The position numbers and the translations under genes are program-made. The notes below the pieces were generated by a model, which searched no databases, was not told the origin of the DNA, and worked only from the letters and a program-made list of their open reading frames with translations. From UBA1672 sp965263215 (GTDB lineage: Bacteria > Pseudomonadota > Alphaproteobacteria > Micavibrionales > Micavibrionaceae): a stretch of DNA of 64,000 nucleotides. The stretch spans positions 868,001 to 932,000 of the forward strand of contig OZ253663.1 of assembly GCA_965263215.1 (NCBI GenBank), written 5' to 3'. This document shows, piece after piece, positions 9,168 to 16,576 of this stretch (position 1 is the stretch's first letter; each line of letters starts with the position of its first letter).

Positions 9168-10319
9168 TTACGCCGCATGTTCTGATGATTTAGTCTTGGC
9201 TTTTCGTTTTGCGGCCTTAGCCATCAGGGCTTCCATTTTTTCAAGCGGCACGCGCGCGCCTTTTAAAATTTCTTCTGAAATAACAATTTCATGTTGTTCG
9301 TTGATCAGAGCTTCATAAATATTGCGCAAAGTGATCTTTTTCATGTGTTGGCATCCCTTACAGGAAGAGCTAACGATTTGTGCTTCCGGATAGGCCATGG
9401 CGATTTGATACCCTTGTGCACAATCGGTGATCATAGCCAAGACTTTGGGGCGATGTTTCTCCACATAATCTGCCATTTGACTTGTCGAGCCGCTAAAATC
9501 AGACGCTTCTAGTACTTCAGGCTTACATTCAGGGTGCGCCAAAATCAGAATGCCCGGATGAGTAATGCGTAAAACCTCAATTTCTTCTGGGTCGTATAGC
9601 TCATGAACTTCGCAAGATCCGGGATGCGTGATGACTTCAATTTTACGATCAAGTTCACCGCGTTCATACATCCCATCGAGAGTGATTTGCGTGTTACGCG
9701 CAAGAAATTGGTCAGGCGATAAAATAACTTTATTGGTGCCCCATTCTTCGGTGATTTCAATCGCGATATCAACGATGTTTGCAGATGTACAAAGGCAGTC
9801 AGATTTTGCACGCACATCAACATAAGTGTTGGCATAATTCACAATCGGAACACCGGGGTGCGTGATACGCATCATATCCACATCGGCAGGCTCAATAGAG
9901 GATGCCAATGAACATCCGGCGTCCATGCTGGGTTGTAAGACCTTTTTATCGGGATTTAGGGTTTTGGCAGTCTCGGCCATAAACTTGACGCCTGCATTGA
10001 CGATAATCTCTTTATCGTTGAATTTTTCACTTGAGGCTGCTTCTCCCATTTTCAGGGAATCACCCAAAAAATCACACACGAAAGAAACATGTGGATGCAT
10101 GTAATTGTGCCCGATAACCGCGGCTTTTTTTTCTTTCTTAAGTTGTTCTATGGCGCAAATGTAAGGGCCGACATGATCAGCTTCCCAACGTTCTCGCGTT
10201 AAAAGCGGGTCAGCAATAATGGCCTTGTCAAAAAAATGGTCTGTCGCTGCGCGGACGTTCGGATCATTTGGTTTCAGGTCCCGCAATGGTCCTGTATACG
10301 CATATGTTTGCGTGTCCAT
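9168..10319 (-). CDS. nadA: Quinolinate synthase
   Basis: Condenses iminoaspartate with dihydroxyacetone phosphate to quinolinate using a [4Fe-4S] cluster. 383 residues, longer than E. coli NadA through N- and C-terminal extensions (C-terminus Lys/Ala rich). Cluster Cys candidates are in DAGCSLASS, HPECKPE and SCKGCQHMK. The substrate loop reads GHNYM rather than the HYYQ of enterobacteria, as I recall for other alphaproteobacterial NadA. nadC follows two genes down, but no nadB (L-aspartate oxidase) is in the cluster, so iminoaspartate must come from an enzyme encoded elsewhere. Confidence 0.95.
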   Translation of the reverse strand: MDTQTYAYTGPLRDLKPNDPNVRAATDHFFDKAIIADPLLTRERWEADHVGPYICAIEQLKKEKKAAVIGHNYMHPHVSFVCDFLGDSLKMGEAASSEKFNDKEIIVNAGVKFMAETAKTLNPDKKVLQPSMDAGCSLASSIEPADVDMMRITHPGVPIVNYANTYVDVRAKSDCLCTSANIVDIAIEITEEWGTNKVILSPDQFLARNTQITLDGMYERGELDRKIEVITHPGSCEVHELYDPEEIEVLRITHPGILILAHPECKPEVLEASDFSGSTSQMADYVEKHRPKVLAMITDCAQGYQIAMAYPEAQIVSSSCKGCQHMKKITLRNIYEALINEQHEIVISEEILKGARVPLEKMEALMAKAAKRKAKTKSSEHAA

Positions 10320-10390
10320 GGTTCAACCCCTTCACAGGTGGTACGTTATGACGCTATATTTCTCACATTCACTAACCCAAGGTCAAGAGA

Positions 10391-11707
10391 ATGACGGACT
10401 TATTCGCGCAAAAAACAGCTAAAAATGATGACGCAGCGCATCAAAACCGCCCATTGGCGGATTTATTGCGCCCAAACACCCTTGAAAACGTGGTCGGACA
10501 GGATCATCTTTTAGGAGGTGACGGGGCATTAAAAACCATGGTGGAGGCGGGCGCGCTGTCTTCTCTCATCCTCTGGGGGCCACCCGGATGTGGCAAAACG
10601 ACCATTGCGCGCATTCTTGCCAATCACAGCGATCTTCATTTTGAACAAATTTCCGCGATTTTTTCAGGCGTGGCAGATTTACGAAAAGTTTTCGAAGGTG
10701 CGAAAATCAGAAAAACCAACGGGCAGGGCACTTTGTTATTCGTGGATGAGATCCATCGTTTCAATAAATCACAGCAAGATGCATTTCTGCCCGTGATGGA
10801 GGACGGCACGATTACACTCATTGGTGCGACTACGGAAAACCCATCTTTTGAACTCAATGCGGCGGTACTGAGCCGCGCACAAGTATTTGTTTTGAAGCGC
10901 CTGGATGAAGAGGGTTTGCAGGATTTAATCACTCGGGCGGAGGAACAAAAAGGGCGATCTTTGCCTTTAAATGATGAGGCAAAGGAATTGCTCAAAACCA
11001 TGGCCGATGGTGACGGGCGGTATATTTTATCAATGGCGGAACAAATTTTCGCGCAAGTTCCCGAAGGGCAAGAACTTGATCCCAAAGGCTTGCTTAAAAT
11101 TATTCAACGTCGTGCGCCGCTTTACGATAAGGGCGATGATGCGCATTTCAATTTGATCTCCGCCTTTCATAAATCATTGCGGGCATCGGATGTGGATGGT
11201 GCGCTATATTGGATGGCGCGGATGTTACAGGGCGGGGAAGATCCAGCTTATATCTTGCGGCGGATGACCTGCGTAGCGTCTGAGGATGTATCAAACGCCG
11301 ATCCGCAAGCGTTGCAGGTTGTGATTGCCGCGTGGGATGCGTATGAGCGTTTAGGATTGCCCGAGGGGGAGCTTGCAATGGCACAAGCATGCACATATTT
11401 GGCGAGTGCTCCAAAATCCAACGCGAGCTATATGGCGCTTAAGGCGGCGAAGATCGCAGCGAAACAGACGGGTTCTCTGATGCCGCCGAAACATGCGATG
11501 AACGCACCGACCAAGTTGATGAAGGAGCAAGGATACAAGATCGGCTATCAATATGATCACGATACACCGGAGGGTTTCAGTGGACAAAGTTATTTCCCCG
11601 ATGATATGAAGCGCGAAGAATTCTATAAACCTGTAGAGCGCGGATTTGAACGCGAGATCAAAAAACGGTTAGACTATTGGCGTAAGTTGCGTCAAAGCAA
11701 GGAATAG
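10391..11707 (+). CDS. rarA: Replication-associated recombination protein A (AAA+ ATPase)
   Basis: RarA/MgsA, a clamp-loader-like AAA+ ATPase acting at stalled replication forks and interacting with SSB. 438 residues. Walker A is GPPGCGKTT near residue 60, Walker B is FVDEIHRFNKSQQDAFLP near 115, sensor 1 is GATTENPSFE, and the C-terminal tetramerisation region contains YLASAPKSN and a GYQYDHDTPEGFSGQ motif typical of the family. It diverges from nadA with 71 bases between. A small ArfA-like gene begins four bases after its stop. Confidence 0.96.
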   Translation: MTDLFAQKTAKNDDAAHQNRPLADLLRPNTLENVVGQDHLLGGDGALKTMVEAGALSSLILWGPPGCGKTTIARILANHSDLHFEQISAIFSGVADLRKVFEGAKIRKTNGQGTLLFVDEIHRFNKSQQDAFLPVMEDGTITLIGATTENPSFELNAAVLSRAQVFVLKRLDEEGLQDLITRAEEQKGRSLPLNDEAKELLKTMADGDGRYILSMAEQIFAQVPEGQELDPKGLLKIIQRRAPLYDKGDDAHFNLISAFHKSLRASDVDGALYWMARMLQGGEDPAYILRRMTCVASEDVSNADPQALQVVIAAWDAYERLGLPEGELAMAQACTYLASAPKSNASYMALKAAKIAAKQTGSLMPPKHAMNAPTKLMKEQGYKIGYQYDHDTPEGFSGQSYFPDDMKREEFYKPVERGFEREIKKRLDYWRKLRQSKE

Positions 11708-11711
11708 GAAT

Positions 11712-11912
11712 ATGGCTAAAAAAGGCGGTAATAGCGGTTTTTTCCGCAGTAAAGCAAACCCGGTGGCGCGAGATCTGCGCACGCCAAAGTACCGCATGCG
11801 CGTTGTTCGGGATAAAAGACGAGAATTGGAAGAAGGTGCGGCCGATCAGGAAATAGAAGAAGGTGTGTCCGAGCATGAAGATGGCAGCGATTATGACGAT
11901 TACGATATTTAA
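11712..11912 (+). CDS. Small basic/acidic protein with ArfA-like core
   Basis: 66 residues starting four bases after rarA, hence probably coupled to it. Residues 15-35 (ANPVARDLRTPKYRMRVVRD) fit the pattern N-x4-L-x2-P-x-[FY]-R-x-R-V of the ribosome-rescue factor ArfA. Instead of the usual Lys-rich tail, the C-terminal 28 residues are strongly acidic (EEGAADQEIEEG to the end DDYDI). If it is an ArfA relative it would rescue ribosomes on nonstop mRNA with a release factor. The missing basic tail makes this uncertain. Its stop overlaps that of the convergent EamA gene. Confidence 0.6.
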   Translation: MAKKGGNSGFFRSKANPVARDLRTPKYRMRVVRDKRRELEEGAADQEIEEGVSEHEDGSDYDDYDI

Positions 11913-12775
11913 TTCTTTTTATTCAAAATCAGCATGACGCCGCTTAGGATGATGATACCTGCGCCCAGTATCATTGAAAAATCAGGGAAATCATTAAATA
12001 CGACATAGCCTAAAATTAAGGCAATCACCATTTGGCTGTAATGTACGGGGGCAACGACGGCATAGGGCGCAATGCGAAAGCCGTAGGCGATGCCGCTAAG
12101 ACCGATCAGAACACCAACACCATCAAGGATGAAGATCGGAATATGTTCAGGTGCGGGCAGGTAAATGCCGGGAATAACATGAAATCCCAAACACAAGATG
12201 ATTGTTAACGATGGATAAAAGGAGAGGGATAATATACTCTCTTTTTCATTGATTGGCCTTGCGAGCAGCCCTAAGCATACAATAAAAAACAACGCACAAA
12301 AGGCGTAAACCACTTCGAGTGTTATGACGCTTAAGCCTTCATGAAACGCAACCAGAATACCGGAAAAACCAAGTAATATAATACCCCAATTTTGCGGCGG
12401 GACTTTTTCCTTATAGATCGGGATCGCAGCAACCGTTGTAATAAATGGGGCGAGGAAAAGGATGGTGTATAAGGTTGCAAGCGGCAGGCCGTTTGAGAGT
12501 GCGGTAACCACGAATAATCCAACTGCCAGCGCGCTGATCCCGCGGCCGATATGTATGTGGAGTTTTTTCGTTTGAAATGTTTTTTTCAAGCCCCCCAGAT
12601 ATTGCGAAAAACAAACACCCAAAATAAGGGAGATCAGGTACACCCAGAACAAAATAAAGAGCGTGTCATACTCCGCACCAAGCCATTTTGAGCATGCGTC
12701 GGCAACGGCGAATCCGGTAAAACCGCAGAAGGCCGAAAGAATTCCCTTTTGTGATGTGGTTAAAGCGCTTAACAT
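11909..12775 (-). CDS. EamA/DMT family transporter
   Basis: 288 residues with about ten hydrophobic segments arranged as two EamA repeats of five, the normal drug/metabolite transporter fold. The short Lys/Asn C-terminus (LNKKN) is cytoplasmic. The family includes amino-acid, nucleotide-sugar and riboflavin exporters or importers, and the substrate cannot be told from the sequence. It diverges from crcB with 47 bases between and converges on the ArfA-like gene. Confidence 0.88.
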   Translation of the reverse strand: MLSALTTSQKGILSAFCGFTGFAVADACSKWLGAEYDTLFILFWVYLISLILGVCFSQYLGGLKKTFQTKKLHIHIGRGISALAVGLFVVTALSNGLPLATLYTILFLAPFITTVAAIPIYKEKVPPQNWGIILLGFSGILVAFHEGLSVITLEVVYAFCALFFIVCLGLLARPINEKESILSLSFYPSLTIILCLGFHVIPGIYLPAPEHIPIFILDGVGVLIGLSGIAYGFRIAPYAVVAPVHYSQMVIALILGYVVFNDFPDFSMILGAGIIILSGVMLILNKKN

Positions 12776-12822
12776 GCGGATGTGAATACCCTATATAGAT
12801 CAAAAGAGTGTAAGAGGTTTAC

Positions 12823-13206
12823 ATGATCAGTACAATAGCCATGGTTGGCGCAGGCGGAGCAATAGGCGCGGTTGCGCGTTACGGTGTGAATGTCGGCAGT
12901 GTGTATTTAATTGGCCATGGTTTTCCGTGGGGAACAGTGATTGTGAATGTGATCGGGTCATTTCTTATGGGAGTTTTAATAGCAAAATTTGCGATGATGG
13001 ATAACATTTCTAATGATATGAAAACGATGTTAACCACCGGTGTTTTGGGAGCGTTCACGACATTTTCGACCTTCTCCCTTGATTTTGTGACTTTGTGGGA
13101 GCGTGGAGAAATGGTATCTGCCTTCGGATATTTGGCGGGGTCTGTCGTTCTTTCGATTTTAGCTTTATTTCTTGCCCTGTGGGTGATGCGAGGTATGGCA
13201 TCATGA
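12823..13206 (+). CDS. crcB: Fluoride-specific ion channel/exporter CrcB (Fluc)
   Basis: Inner-membrane dimer that releases toxic fluoride from the cytoplasm. 127 residues with four membrane segments. GAIGAVARYGV, the pore motif GTVIVNVIGSFLMG (conserved Asn) and TTGVLGAFTTFSTFS (the Phe/Thr track) are all present. Its stop overlaps the start of rluC in ATGA, so the two are translationally coupled. The 47-base upstream gap is too short for a fluoride riboswitch, so this gene does not look fluoride-regulated. Confidence 0.95.
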   Translation: MISTIAMVGAGGAIGAVARYGVNVGSVYLIGHGFPWGTVIVNVIGSFLMGVLIAKFAMMDNISNDMKTMLTTGVLGAFTTFSTFSLDFVTLWERGEMVSAFGYLAGSVVLSILALFLALWVMRGMAS

Positions 13207-14216
13207 GTTCTGGTCTTCGATTTATCACGGTTAAAGATGATGATGACGGGCAGCGGGTAGATCGCTGGATCAAGCGATACGTCCCCGATATGCCTTATGT
13301 TTTGGCGCAAAAGCTAATGCGTAAGGGGCAAATCCGTGCCGATGGTAAGCGGGTAAAGCCTGATACACGCCTGAGTGCAGGACAGGAGGTGAAAATACCG
13401 CCTTTTGCGAGCAAAGCGCCCCCGACCTATGAAAAGAAGGTCAAAATCTCTGATGCAGATGTCGACTTCATTCGCTCTCTTATAATTTATGAAGACGCAG
13501 ATGTTATTGCCTTGAACAAACCCCATGATATTGCCGTCCAAGGGGGTACGAACACCAAACGTCATATTGATGGCATGTTAGAGGCGTTAAAGAATAAGGA
13601 GGGCGTTGTGCCGCGCCTTGTGCATCGTCTTGATAAAGAAACGAGCGGTGTGCTGTTGCTTGCGCGATCTGCAAAATGTGCACGTGAATTAGGTTTTGCG
13701 TTTAAAGGGCGCACTGTTCGTAAGATTTATTGGGCGGCCTTAAGTCCGACGCCCGAAGGATATGAGGGCACAATCAAAGCACCAATTGTAAAGTCCGGCG
13801 GTGATTTTGAGAAAATGGTGATTGATGAGGATGAGGGCAAATATGCCGTCACGGAATATGCGGTGATTGAAAATGCCGGACGCGCCGCGGCGTTTGTTGC
13901 CTTTTGGCCGCGCACGGGACGTACGCATCAAATTCGCGTCCACGCAGCGCAGGTTCTTGGGGCGTCTGTTTTGGGAGATCGTAAATACCGCGCGGTGAAG
14001 GATGAAGAAAGTAAATTGATTGATGCCGATCTCGCAGGTATGGGTTTATCGAAATGCCTTCATTTACATGCGAGGCGTTTGGTTTTGCCGCACCCGATGA
14101 AAAAGGGGCAAACCTTGGATATTACTGCGCCGCTCTCTCCCGAGTTGGTGAAAAGCTGGAAGAGCTTAGGGTTTAATCACAAATACAAACAGGACCCGTT
14201 CGAAGAACTTGATTGA
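13203..14216 (+). CDS. rluC: RluC-family 23S rRNA pseudouridine synthase
   Basis: 337 residues. The start is the ATG overlapping the crcB stop; the longer upstream frame lies inside crcB and is rejected. An N-terminal S4 RNA-binding domain (about 1-75, QRVDRWIKRY, KGQIRADGKR) is followed by the catalytic domain with HRLDKETSGVLLLAR, whose Asp is the nucleophile, then RTGRTHQIRVH. RluC modifies 23S rRNA positions 955, 2504 and 2580 in E. coli. Assignment to RluC rather than RluD rests on overall look and context. The crcB-rluC-ATP12 order fits Alphaproteobacteria. Confidence 0.88.
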   Translation: MSSGLRFITVKDDDDGQRVDRWIKRYVPDMPYVLAQKLMRKGQIRADGKRVKPDTRLSAGQEVKIPPFASKAPPTYEKKVKISDADVDFIRSLIIYEDADVIALNKPHDIAVQGGTNTKRHIDGMLEALKNKEGVVPRLVHRLDKETSGVLLLARSAKCARELGFAFKGRTVRKIYWAALSPTPEGYEGTIKAPIVKSGGDFEKMVIDEDEGKYAVTEYAVIENAGRAAAFVAFWPRTGRTHQIRVHAAQVLGASVLGDRKYRAVKDEESKLIDADLAGMGLSKCLHLHARRLVLPHPMKKGQTLDITAPLSPELVKSWKSLGFNHKYKQDPFEELD

Positions 14217-14263
14217 ATGCGGGCTTAACCTATAATGGCGAAAAGAAACAAAATGAGATTTAC

Positions 14264-15856
14264 ATGACTGACGACTCCTATTTATTTGATTCAAAAGATA
14301 AAAAATCTAAACCAGCGACACGTTGGTTTGGACGTTTGTTAAAAATATTTTTCGTTTTATGTGCGTTTTGTTTGGTGATTCTAACAGTCCTACACAATAT
14401 GGGCGGTTCTAATGACATGCTTAAAGGTGGGGTTACTCAAACAATTAGTAATACATTCGGTGGTCGTCCCGTAAAGCTAAGTAACCTTGTTCATATGGGC
14501 TTTTTCCCTACTGTAGCATTAGATATTGAGGGAGTTGGAATTTATGAAAAAGAAAAGGACATCGTGCCTTTGATCACACTTCAGGCGTTGCAATTATACA
14601 TGCCGTTTTGGAATGTCGCTACGAAAACCCCGCGCGTGACGAAGTTTTATATCGAGGGCTTTGAAACAATCAGGGGGGTGTTCTTCCCTGAGGCCATAAA
14701 AATAGATAAGATTTTTATTGATCATGATGTTGAACATAATGTGGCTCAGTTAAAGGGGAGCGGTATGGTTGGCATTCATGTGTGGAATTTTACGCTAGAT
14801 CTGGACATTGCCGGTAAAGCCGGTAAGTACAGCTATATGGTGGCACCGCAGACCAAAATGATTTTTGACATTGCGGATGTTCATTTTGAGAGCTCCATTA
14901 TTCGTGGTGAAGGGAATTATTTAAAGTTTGAAAACTTTATTTTTGCTATGGATAATAAAAAAATAAGTGGGGACTTAACGGTTTCGGCCATTAGTGAGAG
15001 ACTTTTAAAGATCAAAGGCGTTGTCAAAGCGCAAGATGATAGAAATATTCTTTTCCCTGATCTGGTGGTTGATTTTGAACAACGCGGCAAAATGGCATTT
15101 TCGGGCGCTGTGAGTTCAGAGAAAATGGCTGTCGCTGATTGGATTGGTGATGAATCTGTATTTGCGATATTTACCAGATTACGTCAAATTGTAGGACAAG
15201 GCGCAATTCCGCGTCAAAAGGATGGTACGCTCGCTTTGTTGGGTGCTAATAACCTTAACATTGATTTTGATCTTCAAAATGTTGATGTCGATGGACAAGT
15301 CAGAGACAAGCTTTCATTGAAAGTTGTTCAAGATGATGGGCGTATAAAAATCGGGCCTGTTAAGGATCAATCTGAAATGGTTATGCCTGTTATTATGGCT
15401 GTGTATGATCAAGACCAAAATGCGTTGATATCTATCTTACAAGATGGGCGTATGGACGTTTCTTTTCTAAAATTGTGGTTAGATAATTTATCCGGATCTA
15501 TTCTTAAAAAAGACGCGATAGATGTGGAATGTGGAATAATGGTATTTTCTGAAAAGAGGGATCATGTTGAGATTGGCTCTTTTGGTATTCAAACACCAGA
15601 TAAGACCATCGGTGTGAAAGAAAAAAAGATCCCCTACAAAACCGATTTTTCTGATTTAAATTTTACGGAAGACAATAAACGTGATGCGCTATTAACAGTA
15701 TCCCTTTCACAGGAGAGTTATAATTTTGTGCAAGGTAGTCTTCAAAAGTCAAAAGAGGGATCACCATGCTCTTCTTATGTTTTACGTGCCGCAGAACCAG
15801 AACAGCCACCTCAAATGCAAACGCCACAACAATCTGATCAACAGAGTATACAGTAG
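14264..15856 (+). CDS. AsmA-like membrane-anchored protein
   Basis: 530 residues with a signal anchor at about 20-45 (LLKIFFVLCAFCLVILTVL) and a long, beta-rich C-terminal part. Post-anchor features such as NTFGGRPVKLSNL and the repeated short strands recall AsmA-family periplasmic proteins linked to envelope lipid transport, but similarity is weak by eye. The tail is Gln/Pro rich. A TTG start overlapping the rluC stop would add 17 residues; the ATG at 14264 gives a more usual signal anchor. It sits between rluC and the ATP12 gene, where many alphaproteobacteria have a HAD phosphatase. Confidence 0.62.
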   Translation: MTDDSYLFDSKDKKSKPATRWFGRLLKIFFVLCAFCLVILTVLHNMGGSNDMLKGGVTQTISNTFGGRPVKLSNLVHMGFFPTVALDIEGVGIYEKEKDIVPLITLQALQLYMPFWNVATKTPRVTKFYIEGFETIRGVFFPEAIKIDKIFIDHDVEHNVAQLKGSGMVGIHVWNFTLDLDIAGKAGKYSYMVAPQTKMIFDIADVHFESSIIRGEGNYLKFENFIFAMDNKKISGDLTVSAISERLLKIKGVVKAQDDRNILFPDLVVDFEQRGKMAFSGAVSSEKMAVADWIGDESVFAIFTRLRQIVGQGAIPRQKDGTLALLGANNLNIDFDLQNVDVDGQVRDKLSLKVVQDDGRIKIGPVKDQSEMVMPVIMAVYDQDQNALISILQDGRMDVSFLKLWLDNLSGSILKKDAIDVECGIMVFSEKRDHVEIGSFGIQTPDKTIGVKEKKIPYKTDFSDLNFTEDNKRDALLTVSLSQESYNFVQGSLQKSKEGSPCSSYVLRAAEPEQPPQMQTPQQSDQQSIQ

Positions 15857-15858
15857 CC

Positions 15859-16563
15859 ATGAAACGTTTTTATAAGCTTGTTTCGTTTCGGGAAGATTCC
15901 GAAGGCTATGCGTTATTACTGGATGGAAAACCGATTAAAACCAAAGCGGGGCAGCCTTTGGTCGCGCCAAGTGAATTAATAGCAAACGAGGCTGTTCAGG
16001 AATGGGCCAATCAAGCCGATGTGATTGATCCGGATACTATGCCGATAACACAAATTTTGAATACTAAAATTGATCGAATTTCTATTGAGCGCAATGCGAT
16101 GACACGCGCGATTTTGAAATATCTGGATACGGATCTTTTATGTTATTTGGCGGATCAGCCGAAAGAATTGGCTGAATTGCAGAATAAAAAATGGGCGCAG
16201 TGGCGCAATTGGGCTGAAACTAAATTCGGACACACTATTGAAACAACAAGCGGGATCCAAGCATTATCGCAGCCCGCGGAGTTGCATCAGGTAATAGAAA
16301 AGCATGTCCATGATTTAGATGATAACCGTTTTACCATTTTGCAAATCATTGTGCCTTTATCAGGATCTCTCATATTGGGGCTGGCTTTGGTCGATGGCGC
16401 AGTAAATGCAACAGATGTTTATGAGGCTTGCTTTGTTGAGGAAGACTTCAAGGACACGCTTCATAACGCTGAAAAATATGGCACTGATCCATACACGGAT
16501 AAAAAACGCTACGCTAGCCTTCGTGACTTGAAGGCCTGCGCAGCTTATTTAAATGCCTGTTAA
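15859..16563 (+). CDS. ATP12-family F1-ATPase assembly chaperone
   Basis: 234 residues, the full family length. Mitochondrial Atp12 binds the F1 alpha subunit and prevents aggregation before assembly; bacterial members are largely limited to Alphaproteobacteria. Recognisable parts are the start FYKLVSF, the segment LLLDGKPIKTKAGQPL, the block MPITQILNTKIDR, DTDLLCYLAD and the C-terminal LVDGAVNATDVYEACFVEE. It starts two bases after the AsmA-like gene and ends the crcB operon. It converges with the gene at 16577. Confidence 0.92.
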   Translation: MKRFYKLVSFREDSEGYALLLDGKPIKTKAGQPLVAPSELIANEAVQEWANQADVIDPDTMPITQILNTKIDRISIERNAMTRAILKYLDTDLLCYLADQPKELAELQNKKWAQWRNWAETKFGHTIETTSGIQALSQPAELHQVIEKHVHDLDDNRFTILQIIVPLSGSLILGLALVDGAVNATDVYEACFVEEDFKDTLHNAEKYGTDPYTDKKRYASLRDLKACAAYLNAC

Positions 16564-16576
16564 AAAACTGTGTTTT

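Noticed and set aside
12776..12822. Fluoride riboswitch before crcB
   Set aside because: The 47-base gap is too short and lacks the motif.
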